Source: JBHOQX01 sp042408595
GTDB lineage: Bacteria; Chloroflexota; Chloroflexia; Chloroflexales; Roseiflexaceae
Reading direction: 5' to 3'
Length of the DNA: 64,000 nt
NCBI GenBank assembly: GCA_042408595.1
Contig: JBHOQX010000054.1
Location: 1-64,000, forward strand
Part shown: positions 27,646-38,475 of the stretch, piece after piece
How the letters are laid out: each line of letters opens with the position of its first letter
How positions within the stretch are numbered: the stretch's first letter is position 1
Translations under genes and position numbers: made by a program
The notes under the pieces: model-generated
What the model was told of the DNA's origin: nothing
What the model saw: only the letters and a program-made list of their open reading frames with translations
Databases searched by the model: none

Positions 27646-29133
27646 ATGGCAAGCCAGACCACCGGAGCGCCGACCGTCAATGTCGCAGACATTCTGTGTC
27701 CGCAGTGCCACCGGCCGAACCTGCGGCGCGCCAAGCGCTGCCAGCACTGCGGCGCGGACATCCTGCTGAACAACGACGGCCCGCGGCGCTACAAGATCAC
27801 CGGAATCATCAAGCGGGGCGGCCAGGGCGCGGTCTACCGCGCGATCGAGGTCGATGCCGCCGGGCAGCCGATCGGCCAACGGCTGTTCGCTGTCAAGGAG
27901 ATGCTCGACCGCTTCGTCGATCCGAAGGAACGGGCCGAGGCGATCACGCGCTTCAACAGCGAGGCCGAGCTGCTCCAGCACCTCCAGCACCCGCGCATCC
28001 CGCGGGTCTACAGCCATTTCAAGGACGATGGGCGCAACTATCTGGTGATGGACTTCATCCGCGGCGAGGACATGGAGCAGGTGCTCCAGCGCGAGCACGC
28101 GCTGCCGGAGCAGAGTGTGCTCGATCTCGCCGAGCAACTGTGCGACGTGCTGGACTACCTGCACCGCAAGCAGTTCATTTACCGCGACATGAAGCCGTCG
28201 AATATCATGATCGACTACGAGAACGGCGGCATCAAGCTGGTGGACTTCGGCATCGCCAAGCTGTTCAAGCCGGCGGAGCGCGGCACGCAGATCGGTACGC
28301 CCGGCTACGCGCCGCCCGAGCAGTACCAGGGCATCGCCACCCCCGAGTCGGATATCTACGCGCTCGGGGCGACGCTGCACCATATGCTCACCGGGCGCGA
28401 TCCGCGCGACGAGAAGCCGTTCTCATTCCCGCCGGTGCGCGAACTGAAGCCCGAGGTCTCGCAGCGCACGGCGGACGCGATCGCCAGGGCGCTCCAGTGG
28501 AAGGCCGACGACCGCTACCGGTCGGTGCAGGCGTTCTGGCGCGACCTGCGGCCCCAGCCGGCCCCGGAACCGCCGGCCCAGCCCGCCGCGCCCCGGCCCG
28601 CGCCGCAGACGGTGGCCCTCCCGCAGCCCCAGCCGAGCGTCGCGGCGGCCCGCCCGGCGGCCGCCCCACCCCAGCCCCGGGCCGCCCAGCCCGCCGTGCC
28701 ACCGGCCAAACCACGCCGCGGCGGCTTCCTCCGCCGGCTGTGGCGCTTCCTGGTCGGCACGGTCGTGCTGCTGGCGCTGCTGACAGCGACCGCCGGAGTG
28801 CTCGCCTGGCAGTTCCCCGCTGCGGTGCCGCCGGTCACCCAACTGGTCGAGCAGGTCGTACCGGGGCTGGTGCGCGCCGCGCCGCAGCCGCCAGCGACGC
28901 CGCAGTTCATCAGCCGCGAGGTCACGGCGAGCGTCCCGGCCGGCGCGGATGCCACCACCATACGGCAGAAGCTGGCCGAGGCGTTTGTCGCGCAGATCCA
29001 GTCGGAGTACGGTGCGAGGGTCAAGGTCAACAGCGGCACGCTGAGCACCGTCGGCGACATCCAGAAAGTCGTCGACAACGCCGACGGCACGGCGACCTAC
29101 CGCGCCACGGTGCAGGCGCTGGTCATGCCGTGA
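27646..29133 (+). CDS. Zinc-ribbon Ser/Thr protein kinase with C-terminal membrane helix and extracytoplasmic domain
   Basis: 495 residues from ATG 27646 (GGAG 7 bases upstream). An N-terminal zinc ribbon (C18, C21, C32, C35) is followed by a kinase domain ~50-315. This has a glycine loop (KRGGQGAVYR), Lys84 in FAVKE, YRD at 179-181 where HRD is usual, MKPSNIM, DFG at 200-202 and GTPGYAPPEQY. A Pro/Ala-rich linker leads to a single TM helix (~366-388) and a ~105-residue outer domain. Hanks-type transmembrane kinase, probably sensing something outside and phosphorylating cytoplasmic proteins. The HRD His-to-Tyr change is tolerated in some kinases. Divergent from purEK. Confidence 0.9.
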   Translation: MASQTTGAPTVNVADILCPQCHRPNLRRAKRCQHCGADILLNNDGPRRYKITGIIKRGGQGAVYRAIEVDAAGQPIGQRLFAVKEMLDRFVDPKERAEAITRFNSEAELLQHLQHPRIPRVYSHFKDDGRNYLVMDFIRGEDMEQVLQREHALPEQSVLDLAEQLCDVLDYLHRKQFIYRDMKPSNIMIDYENGGIKLVDFGIAKLFKPAERGTQIGTPGYAPPEQYQGIATPESDIYALGATLHHMLTGRDPRDEKPFSFPPVRELKPEVSQRTADAIARALQWKADDRYRSVQAFWRDLRPQPAPEPPAQPAAPRPAPQTVALPQPQPSVAAARPAAAPPQPRAAQPAVPPAKPRRGGFLRRLWRFLVGTVVLLALLTATAGVLAWQFPAAVPPVTQLVEQVVPGLVRAAPQPPATPQFISREVTASVPAGADATTIRQKLAEAFVAQIQSEYGARVKVNSGTLSTVGDIQKVVDNADGTATYRATVQALVMP

Positions 29134-29146
29134 CGGCGGCCCGTCC

Positions 29147-29794
29147 TCACCCCGCCCCCTCGACAGCCAGGATCGCGAACGCCAGCCAGGCCGCGCCGGC
29201 GGCGAACCCGGCCAGCACATCCGTCAGGTAGTGCGCGCCGAGGTAGACGCGGCTGGCGCCGACGGCGATGATCATCCCCGCCGCGCCGAGCGCCGCCAGC
29301 CGCCGCTGCCACCGGGCCGCCGCCCGCCGCCACAGCAGCCAGCCGGCCAACCCATAGAAGATCGTCGAGACCATCGCGTGGCCGCTGGGGAAGCTCAGGC
29401 TTTCGAGGGTCACGAACGGGTCCGGCAGCACCGGGCGCGGCCGGCCGAAAGCCAGCTTCAGCAGCAGGTTCAGCAGCGCACCCCCGCCCAACGCCAGCGC
29501 CAGCAGCGCCACGCGGCGCCAGTGCCAGCGGCTGATGCACCACAGGCCCAGCGCGACGGCGAGCACGATCACGCCCTCGTACCCCAACAGCGAGACGATG
29601 CGCATGGCCTGTACCAGCGCCGGGCGCGCGGCCAGATGCACCCGCAGGCTGAAGGCATCATCGAACGGCAGCAGCCGACCTGTGGCGAAGACGCCCCATG
29701 CGACCATGGCGAAGGCGGCGCACCCGAGCGCCATCACCAGCAGGCAGCGGGCGGTGCGCCGTTGCCGGACAGAGCGAAGAGGGAGGTGCTGCAT
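29147..29794 (-). CDS. PAP2-family membrane phosphatase
   Basis: 215 residues from ATG 29794 (a start at 29836 would add 14 residues; neither has a strong ribosome site). Six hydrophobic segments surround the three phosphatase motifs: KLAFGRPRP, FPSGHAM and SRVYLGAHYLTDVLAG. Family members dephosphorylate lipid phosphates such as undecaprenyl pyrophosphate or phosphatidic acid; the substrate cannot be told here. Convergent with the kinase gene (13-bp gap) and divergent from pgk. Confidence 0.88.
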   Translation of the reverse strand: MQHLPLRSVRQRRTARCLLVMALGCAAFAMVAWGVFATGRLLPFDDAFSLRVHLAARPALVQAMRIVSLLGYEGVIVLAVALGLWCISRWHWRRVALLALALGGGALLNLLLKLAFGRPRPVLPDPFVTLESLSFPSGHAMVSTIFYGLAGWLLWRRAAARWQRRLAALGAAGMIIAVGASRVYLGAHYLTDVLAGFAAGAAWLAFAILAVEGAG

Positions 29795-29867
29795 CGGTTT
29801 GATCGCGGGCGCCTGGCAGTGCTCTGGCCAGCGCACGGGCCACGCCTGCGCGCCCGACCACCTGTGC

Positions 29868-29873
29868 TACAAT
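29868..29873 (+). promoter_or_regulatory. Putative -10 element of pgk
   Basis: TACAAT, 43 bp upstream of the pgk ATG. No convincing -35 partner 16-18 bp upstream. Confidence 0.35.
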
Positions 29874-29916
29874 AGCCGCCGTTCTGTGCGGCGTAATCAC
29901 AGGAGCATAGCACACC

Positions 29917-31101
29917 ATGAACAAAAAGACCATCCGCGATATCGACTGGAGCGGCAAGCGGGCGCTTGTCCGGGTGGATTTCAATGTACCGCTGGAAAAC
30001 GGCCGAATCACCGACGATACCCGCATCCGCGCCGCCCTGCCAACCATTCAGTACCTGCTCGACCATGGCGCATCGGTGGTGCTGATGTCACACCTCGGGC
30101 GCCCGAAAGGCAAGGTCGTCGAGTCGGAGCGGCTGGCCCCGGTCGCCGCACGCCTGAGCGAGCTGCTCGGCCGCCCGGTGCAGGCGATCACGGCGACGAC
30201 CGGGCCGGAAGCCGAAGCCGCCGCGCGGTCGCTCCAGCCGGGCCAGGTGCTGATGCTCGAGAACACGCGCTTCGACCCACGCGAGGAGCAGAACGACCCG
30301 GCGATGGCGCAAGAGCTGGCGCGTCTGGGCGACGTGTTCGTGAACGACGCCTTCGGCAGCGCCCACCGCGCCCACGCCTCCACCGTCGGCGTGGCGGAGC
30401 ACATGCCCGCCGCCGTGGCCGGCTTCCTGCTGGAGAAGGAGCTGGCCGCGCTCGGCGGGCTGCTGGAGCACCCGGAGCACCCGTTTGTCGCGATCATGGG
30501 CGGCGCGAAGATCAGCGACAAGATCGGCGTGATCAGCAGGCTGCTCACGCTGGTGGACACCCTGCTGATCGGCGGCGGGATGGCCAACACCTTTCTGCTC
30601 GCCCAGGGCTACAACGTCGGCGACTCGCTGGTGGAACGCGACGCCGTGCCGCAGGCGCGGGAGATCCTGGCCGAGGCGCAGCGCCGCAACGCGGAGATCC
30701 TGCTGCCGACGGATGTGGTCATCGCCGACGCGGCGAGCGCGACGGCGCCGCGTCGGGTCGTCCCGGCGGACCAGGTGCCGGACGGCTGGCGCATCCTGGA
30801 CATCGGCCCGGAGACGGTCAAGACCTACGCCGCGAAGATCGCTCAGGCGAAAACGATCTTCTGGAACGGACCGATGGGCCTGTTCGAGATCGCGCCGTTC
30901 GCCGCCGGGACGCACGGCATCGCCGAGACGGTGGCGCAGAGCGGCGCGCTGAGCGTGATCGGCGGGGGCGACTCGGTCGCCGCGGTGGAGCAGATGGGCC
31001 TGGCCGACCGAATCAGCCATATCTCGACCGGCGGCGGCGCGTCGCTGGAGTTTCTCGAAGGGAAAGAGCTGCCGGGCGTCGCCGTCCTGAACGACGCCTG
31101 A
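29917..31101 (+). CDS. pgk: Phosphoglycerate kinase
   Basis: 394 residues from ATG 29917 (AGGAG upstream). All PGK signatures are present: RVDFNVPLENG, SHLGRPKG, NTRFDPREE, NDAFGSAHRAHAS, MGGAKISDKI, LIGGGMANTFL, WNGPMGLFE and GGGDSVAAVEQ. Transfers phosphate from 1,3-bisphosphoglycerate to ADP in glycolysis. A strong hairpin follows the stop at once. tpiA is only 5.7 kb away, but gap is not in the window. Confidence 0.97.
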   Translation: MNKKTIRDIDWSGKRALVRVDFNVPLENGRITDDTRIRAALPTIQYLLDHGASVVLMSHLGRPKGKVVESERLAPVAARLSELLGRPVQAITATTGPEAEAAARSLQPGQVLMLENTRFDPREEQNDPAMAQELARLGDVFVNDAFGSAHRAHASTVGVAEHMPAAVAGFLLEKELAALGGLLEHPEHPFVAIMGGAKISDKIGVISRLLTLVDTLLIGGGMANTFLLAQGYNVGDSLVERDAVPQAREILAEAQRRNAEILLPTDVVIADAASATAPRRVVPADQVPDGWRILDIGPETVKTYAAKIAQAKTIFWNGPMGLFEIAPFAAGTHGIAETVAQSGALSVIGGGDSVAAVEQMGLADRISHISTGGGASLEFLEGKELPGVAVLNDA

Positions 31102-31102
31102 G

Positions 31103-31135
31103 CGCGCCGCCGCGACGGTACGCCGCGGCGGCGCG
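31103..31135 (+). terminator. Terminator-like hairpin after pgk
   Basis: Perfect 12-bp stem CGCGCCGCCGCG / CGCGGCGGCGCG with a 9-base loop, beginning 2 bp after the pgk stop. No T-run. Confidence 0.6.
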
Positions 31136-31176
31136 GAGAACCAGGGACCACCCGGCAGCCGCCGCGTCGCTGCGGT

Positions 31177-31440
31177 TCAGGCCGAGGATAGGAGGCCCTC
31201 GGCCTCCAGCCAGGCCGCGACCGCTGCCTCGTCGGCGGCGGGGTTGCCGCCGGGGATGTAGCGGTAGCGCTCGCCATAGGCCGCCATAATGGCGTCGCGC
31301 AGTTCCACGGCCGCCGGCGACTCGTCGGTGTCGCACACCTGGATGACAGCGCCAGTCTGAAGATCGAGGTAGGCGCTCGTCGCCGGGTCGGTCAGAGCTA
31401 AGGCCGCGCGGATGTGATCGTGATTGTAGGTTGGCGCCAC
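31177..31440 (-). CDS. Small acidic protein, possibly UPF0158-like
   Basis: 87 residues from GTG 31440, with AGGAG 7 bases upstream. Reads VAPTYNHDHIRAALALTDPA, then AYLDLQTGAVIQ, and ends AAWLEAEGLLSSA. The xAYLDLxTGxV segment resembles small UPF0158-type proteins, but the match is short and I am not sure. No membrane segment. Convergent with pgk. Confidence 0.5.
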   Translation of the reverse strand: MAPTYNHDHIRAALALTDPATSAYLDLQTGAVIQVCDTDESPAAVELRDAIMAAYGERYRYIPGGNPAADEAAVAAWLEAEGLLSSA

Positions 31441-31610
31441 GATATGCTCCTGGTTGGCTGGTCGGTAGCGTGCAGCGCCGGGGGCGAAGGCGACCCACCG
31501 CTGCATCCGGCAACGCCGGCGGCGCCATGGTAGCGGATGCCGGCCGGTTGCGCAAGCGGCTGAAACTTCCCCGGCAGCTTCCGCGTACATCACATGATTG
31601 AGGCGGCTCG

Positions 31611-32192
31611 ATGGAGCAGCAGGCCGAAGAGCTCGGCTGGATCGAGGCGGCGCTGCGTGGCGACCAGGCCGCGTTCGCGAACCTGGTGCGGCGTTACACC
31701 GGCGCGGTCTATAGCCTGGCCTACCGGATGCTCGGCAACCCACAGGAAGCCGAGGATGCGACCCAGGAGATCTTCCTGCGCGCCTACACCCGGCTCGCCA
31801 GCTTCGACCAGACGCGCCGGTTCTCGACATGGCTGCTGGCGATCGCCTCGAACTATTGTATCGATGTGCTGCGGCGGCGGCGCTTCGCCTGGCTCACGCT
31901 CGACGATATCGCCTACAGCGTGCCGACCGGCAAGCCCGGCCCCGAGCGCACCGCGCTGGCGCGCGAGGAGCAGGCCATGGTGCGGCGGGCGCTTCAGCGA
32001 CTGCCGGAGAGCTACCGGCTGGTGACGATCTTGCGCTACTACCACGACATGTCGTACGAGGAGATCGCCGAAGCGACCGGTCTGTCGCTGGCGAATGTGA
32101 AGACCCGCCTGCACCGCGCGCGCGCCATGCTCGCCGAGGCGCTCGGGCCGGAGGGCAGCCTGTTGTGGAACACCGAGACGACAACCTCCTAG
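31611..32192 (+). CDS. ECF RNA polymerase sigma factor
   Basis: 193 residues. Region 2 (VRRYTGAVYSLAYRMLGNPQ, DATQEIFLRAYTRL, FSTWLLAIASNYCIDVLRRR) and region 4 (ALQRLPESYRLVTILRYYHD, SYEEIAEATGLSLANVKTRL) are complete, with no extra domain. It directs RNA polymerase to a stress or envelope regulon. It overlaps the next gene, likely its membrane-bound antagonist, and the two probably work as a pair. Confidence 0.93.
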   Translation: MEQQAEELGWIEAALRGDQAAFANLVRRYTGAVYSLAYRMLGNPQEAEDATQEIFLRAYTRLASFDQTRRFSTWLLAIASNYCIDVLRRRRFAWLTLDDIAYSVPTGKPGPERTALAREEQAMVRRALQRLPESYRLVTILRYYHDMSYEEIAEATGLSLANVKTRLHRARAMLAEALGPEGSLLWNTETTTS

Positions 32193-32641
32193 ACGACGAG
32201 CGAGCGGAGGTGATGATGCGGCGGGTGCTGGCGAGCGCCGCGGCGCCCCCGCCACCGGCCGATGTGCCGGAGCGGGTGGTGCGGCGGCTGCCGGCGCTCA
32301 CCCCTGCTGAAGCGGCGGCGGCGGCCCGCCGCCGGCAAGCGGCGCGGGCCGCGCTCCTGGGCGTCGCGCTGGGGGCGATGCTGCTGGTCGCGGCCGGCGG
32401 AATCTATGGGCTGGCCGGCGGCGGGCCGCGCCTGGCGCTCCTGTTCGGCGACGGAAGCAACGGTCTCAGCCGGATACTGCTGAGCGTCGGCCTGGTGGAG
32501 AAGCCGCTGCTGCGTGCGCTCGGAGGCAGCGCCGCTGTGGCGCTGGCGTTCCTCGCCGTGGTAAGCGTCGCCGGCGGGCTGCTCTGCGCGTGGCTGCTAC
32601 GGCGCACCCCAGCACGCGACGACCTGGAGATGATCGAATGA
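32165..32641 (+). CDS. Membrane protein downstream of the ECF sigma, probable anti-sigma factor
   Basis: 158 residues if it starts at GTG 32165 (GGAGGG 9 bases upstream, overlapping the sigma gene by 28 bases). A shorter start at ATG 32216 would sit behind GGAGG. The N-terminal ~60 residues are charged and cytoplasmic (NLLDDERAEVMMRRVLA). Two membrane segments follow: ALLGVALGAMLLVAAGGIYG and AVALAFLAVVSVAGGLLCAW. No HC2 zinc-finger motif, so the anti-sigma assignment rests on position and topology only. Its stop overlaps the next start (ATGA). Confidence 0.6.
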   Translation: MEHRDDNLLDDERAEVMMRRVLASAAAPPPPADVPERVVRRLPALTPAEAAAAARRRQAARAALLGVALGAMLLVAAGGIYGLAGGGPRLALLFGDGSNGLSRILLSVGLVEKPLLRALGGSAAVALAFLAVVSVAGGLLCAWLLRRTPARDDLEMIE

Positions 32642-33552
32642 TGCGGCGATTGCTCGTTGTCGCAATTGTGCTACTCGGAGCAGCGCTCCCCGCCCTGGCC
32701 GCAGCGCAGACGCGCGAGCCGCCCGTGGTGGTGGCGGCTGGCACGACGCACGACGGCAATCTGGCGACGGTCGATCAGGATATCCTGGTCGAGGGCGTGG
32801 TCACCGGCGACGTGACCAGCATGAGCGGCACGATCACCGTGAACGGCCGGGTCGAGGGCGACGTAGTGAGCTATACTGGCGCGGTGATCATCGGACCAGG
32901 CGGGCAGGTCGGCGGCCATGTTCTGTCGATCAGCGGCGCGGTCCGGCAGAGCGGCGGAGCGCGCGTCGCCGGGCGCGCCATTCGGATGACGGATACCCGC
33001 GAGACGATGAGCAGCGTCGCCGGGCTGATCGTGCCGCCCTCCGGGCACACGGCAGGAAACGGCGCGCTGCTGCGCATGCTGGCGGCGCTTGCGCTTGGGG
33101 GGCTGGCGGCCGCCGGGACTATCCTGATCGTCGCGCTCTGGCCGAACCGGAGCGCCGCCGCCGCCGAGACGCTCCGGCGGATGCCAGGCCGCGCGACGCT
33201 CGCCGGCCTGCTGGCGAGCCTGATCGTCGCGTTCGTCGCGCCGGTGCTGCTGGGCATCCTGGCCGCCTCGCTGATCGGGCTGCCGCTGGCGGGCCTGGTG
33301 ATGCTGGCCTTGCACCTGCCCTACCTCTGCGGCCTGGCCGTGCTGGGGCGGGCGCTCGGCCGGCGTGGCAGCCTCGCCTTCGACGTGCAGCGGAGGGAGT
33401 ACAGCGCGGCGGCGCTGCTGGCGCTGGTGGCTGCCGCGCTGGCGCTGCTCAGTCCGCTGGCCGGGCTGACCCTGTTCTACCTGCTGGCGCTACCCGGCCT
33501 GGGCGCGATGATTCTGAGCCGCGGCGGGCTGCTGGTGCCACAGCCGGCCTGA
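32638..33552 (+). CDS. Exported bactofilin/polymer-forming-like protein with membrane C-terminus
   Basis: 304 residues; ATG 32638 overlaps the preceding stop. A signal peptide (MMRRLLVVAIVLLGAALPAL, cleavage near AAAQT) leads into a short beta-helical stretch ~42-115 of the bactofilin type (ILVEGVVTGDVTSMSG, ITVNGRVEGDVVSYTG, VGGHVLSISGAV). Four hydrophobic segments follow (~140-300). Unlike true bactofilins the beta-helix would lie outside the membrane. Together with the sigma and its partner it forms a three-gene envelope-stress-like operon; role inferred. Confidence 0.75.
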   Translation: MMRRLLVVAIVLLGAALPALAAAQTREPPVVVAAGTTHDGNLATVDQDILVEGVVTGDVTSMSGTITVNGRVEGDVVSYTGAVIIGPGGQVGGHVLSISGAVRQSGGARVAGRAIRMTDTRETMSSVAGLIVPPSGHTAGNGALLRMLAALALGGLAAAGTILIVALWPNRSAAAAETLRRMPGRATLAGLLASLIVAFVAPVLLGILAASLIGLPLAGLVMLALHLPYLCGLAVLGRALGRRGSLAFDVQRREYSAAALLALVAAALALLSPLAGLTLFYLLALPGLGAMILSRGGLLVPQPA

Positions 33553-33579
33553 GGGCCTGGCCGGGCGTGGCTGCCGGAC

Positions 33580-33630
33580 ACACCGAGGGCGCAGGGATCG
33601 GGGGTGCTCCCCGCCCTGCGCCCTCGGTGT
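33580..33630. terminator. Long perfect inverted repeat, bidirectional terminator candidate
   Basis: ACACCGAGGGCGCAGGG (33580-33596) pairs perfectly over 17 bp with 33614-33630. The 17-base loop has its own CGGGG/CCCCG arms. It fills the 93-bp gap between convergent genes (bactofilin-like and lon). No T-run on either side. Confidence 0.7.
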
Positions 33631-33645
33631 CGCTCTGGGCCATGG

Positions 33646-36057
<2,412 letters not shown>

Positions 36058-36232
36058 TCGGTTCCTCGCTCACGAGCACCGGCGGGGCCGCCGCACTCAG
36101 CCAACCCGCCCGCGCTTGCGTAGCCCGGACGCAGCCAGGGCGCCGGGCTTCAGATCCACAACTTTGGCTCCATGGTACCACAACTCCGGCAGTTGAGAGA
36201 GGAGGGCTGCCTGAGATGCGTGGTCCCTTCCT

Positions 36233-36260
36233 ATTGTATGTAACGCCGCCGGGCCGGCAA
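36233..36260 (-). promoter_or_regulatory. Promoter for lon
   Basis: Minus strand: TTGCCG (36260-36255), 16-bp spacer, TACAAT (36238-36233). It lies in the 394-bp gap 36058-36451, which otherwise holds only CACAACT direct repeats at ~36158 and ~36179. Confidence 0.45.
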
Positions 36261-36451
36261 GGATACGGTCGCGCCCGGCGGGCGTTCGTTTCGTACTGTT
36301 TCTACGCACGACAGCCAGCACATGTTGCGCGCCGCAAGATTACAGCCCCGGCACTGTTCCGATAATGTTTTGCCTGCGAAGCATCCCCACGCCGCGGGTA
36401 TGATGGCAACAACGAACAGGTACGACCGGTGTAGTTGCTTCCGGGGTCGCG

Positions 36452-36871
36452 ATGGCTTCGCAGATGATCTTAATCGTTGACGACGAGCCGAATCAGCGCC
36501 TGATGCTGGAGCAGGCGCTGCGGGCCCTGGGCAGCGATTGCCGTATCGCCACAGCCGCGACCGGCCAGGAGGCCATCGAGGTTGCCCTGAGCACGCCGCC
36601 GGACCTGATCATCACCGACTATCACATGCCGGCGATGAACGGCCTCGACCTGATCGCCAGGGCACGCGAGGGCGGGGTCGCCTCGCGGATCATCCTGATC
36701 ACCGCCTACAGCTCGCCGGAGCTGTACGAGGCGGCGCAGCGGCTCCATGTCGATTACTATCTCACCAAGCCGGTGCCGCTCTCGCTGCTGCGGCGGCTGG
36801 CCGCCGCGGCGCTGCGTCGCGCCCCGGCATCTACCGAAAGTGCACGATCCGCAGGAACGACTCCGCTTTGA
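36452..36871 (+). CDS. Stand-alone response regulator receiver
   Basis: 139 residues from ATG 36452. A CheY-type receiver with acidic pair D10-D11, phospho-acceptor Asp56 (DLIITDYHMP), Thr84 and Lys106 (YLTKP). No output domain, so it likely acts through protein contacts. No cognate histidine kinase nearby. The last ~14 codons overlap the 3' end of tpiA on the opposite strand by 41 bp, and the tail (APASTESARSAGTTPL) looks like a spill-over past the natural end of the domain. Confidence 0.9.
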   Translation: MASQMILIVDDEPNQRLMLEQALRALGSDCRIATAATGQEAIEVALSTPPDLIITDYHMPAMNGLDLIARAREGGVASRIILITAYSSPELYEAAQRLHVDYYLTKPVPLSLLRRLAAAALRRAPASTESARSAGTTPL

Positions 36872-37583
36872 GCGATGCCCCACCGACCAGCGCACCGTCG
36901 ATATCCGGCTGGGCCAGCAGTTCGTCGACATTCTCCGGTTTAACGCTGCCGCCGTATTGGATCCGCATGCGCTGCGCCACCGCGTCGCCGGCCAGCTCCG
37001 CCAGGGTGCGGCGGACGGCGGCGTGCATCGCCTGGGCGTCGGCTGGCGTGGCAGTGTCACCCGTCCCGATCGCCCAGACCGGCTCGTAGGCGATGACCAC
37101 GTCGCCAAGCAGATCCGGCGCCACCTGGGCCAGGCCGGCGCGCAGTTGCCCGAGCACGACCGCCTCGGCATCGCCGGCGTCGCGCTGCGGCTTGGTCTCG
37201 CCGATGCACAGGATGGGCCGCAGGCCGTGGTCGAGCGCGGCGCGCACCTTGCGCCCGATCACGGCATCTGTCTCGGCGAAGATCTGCCGTCGTTCGCTGT
37301 GGCCGACGATCACGTAGCGGCACCCCAGGTCGCGCAGCATCGGCGCGGAGATCTCGCCGGTGTAGGCGCCCTGCGGCTCGTAGAAGAGATTCTGCGCCCC
37401 GAGGCCGACGGGCGTGTCCTGCAAGAGCGCCGAGAGCGCCTGGAGCGCGGTGAACGGCGGGCAGACGACCACCTCGCGGCCGGTTGTATCGCCCAGACCG
37501 TTGAGGATGCTCTCGATCAAATCGACCGCTTCGCCGACGGTGTTGTGCATCTTCCAGTTGCCGGCAATGATCGGTGTACGCAT
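36831..37583 (-). CDS. tpiA: Triosephosphate isomerase
   Basis: 250 residues, ATG 37583. Catalytic residues are in place: Asn/Lys in GNWKMH, His in IVGHSERRQ, Glu in IAYEPVWAIGTGDTATP, and the phosphate loop QYGGSVKPENV. Interconverts dihydroxyacetone phosphate and glyceraldehyde 3-phosphate. Overlaps the receiver gene tail to tail. Confidence 0.97.
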   Translation of the reverse strand: MRTPIIAGNWKMHNTVGEAVDLIESILNGLGDTTGREVVVCPPFTALQALSALLQDTPVGLGAQNLFYEPQGAYTGEISAPMLRDLGCRYVIVGHSERRQIFAETDAVIGRKVRAALDHGLRPILCIGETKPQRDAGDAEAVVLGQLRAGLAQVAPDLLGDVVIAYEPVWAIGTGDTATPADAQAMHAAVRRTLAELAGDAVAQRMRIQYGGSVKPENVDELLAQPDIDGALVGGASLKAESFLRIVHFR

Positions 37584-37742
37584 GGAGGCTCCTTCAAGCT
37601 ACGTGCGGATGCCGCGCCAGGGCACGTGCAGCGCTGCCGCGGCACCTCTATCGGGCTGGAGAAGGGCGAACGACGCCAGCGCTGAGAGCGGTTCCAGAGC
37701 GGTGATCCCCGATCTCCACGAGGGCGCCTCTCCGGCTCTCGC

Positions 37743-38456
37743 TCAGAACGGAAGTGGCACGCCCAGCAGCCGCCAGATCGTCTCCGGCCGCACCACGAAC
37801 GTCAGCACCAGGCCGACGGCGACGGTAACACCGAAGACCAGCGGGCTCCATTCCAGCACCTTCGCCCCGTCAAACGGCCCGGCCGGAATCATGTTGAACA
37901 GGCCGATGAAGGCATTCAGCCCGGCTCCGATCGAACAGATCAGGTAGACCAGCACGGGCAGCGGCGCGCCGAGGAGCGCGGCATCGCTTTGCGTGACCCC
38001 CAGCGCGTGCAGAATCGGAAAGGCGACCAGAAAGAGAACCGCCAGCCCGAAGTTCGCCACCGGGCCGGCCAAGGCGATATGCCCACTTTGGGCCTTTGTC
38101 AGGTAGCCTCGGTACCAGACCGCCCCCGGCGCGGCGATGAAGATGCCGGCGAATGCGATGGCGATCGAGATCAGCAACCAGGCGTTGTTGGCCACAAAAT
38201 GCGCCTGCGCGCCGTAGCGCCGGGCGACGATCCGGTGGCCGAGCTCGTGCAGCACGAAGCCCAGGCCGCAGACGATCGCCGCGATCAGCAGGAAGATCAG
38301 AAAGAGATTGGAGAGAATCCGTGTCGCGCCGACCTGCGCGATCGCATAGGCCAGCGTGGTACCGGCCCATGCCTTAAGCAGTTCGGTGTTGTCCCGCGCC
38401 TGGCCGCGAAAGATCGCTTCGTCCGGCGGGCTGAGCAGTCCTCGCACCTGTGTCAT
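37743..38456 (-). CDS. Site-2 protease family (M50) zinc metalloprotease
   Basis: 237 residues, ATG 38456. Multi-pass membrane protein with intact zinc motif HELGH (70-74) and a second motif NMIPAGPFDGAK (188-199), where the Asp is the third metal ligand (usual NxxPxxxLDG). The middle segment WYRGYLTKAQSGHIALAGPV is shared with the neighbouring paralogue. M50 enzymes cleave within membranes, often releasing transcription factors or anti-sigma factors; the substrate is unknown. Third gene of the pcm operon, 19 bp after the inactive paralogue. Confidence 0.88.
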   Translation of the reverse strand: MTQVRGLLSPPDEAIFRGQARDNTELLKAWAGTTLAYAIAQVGATRILSNLFLIFLLIAAIVCGLGFVLHELGHRIVARRYGAQAHFVANNAWLLISIAIAFAGIFIAAPGAVWYRGYLTKAQSGHIALAGPVANFGLAVLFLVAFPILHALGVTQSDAALLGAPLPVLVYLICSIGAGLNAFIGLFNMIPAGPFDGAKVLEWSPLVFGVTVAVGLVLTFVVRPETIWRLLGVPLPF

Positions 38457-38475
38457 TCCTTTCCAACCGCGGGCG

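Noticed and set aside
36058..36230. CIRCE or other heat-shock operator before lon
   Set aside because: Only CACAACT direct repeats were found; no 9-9-9 CIRCE pattern.
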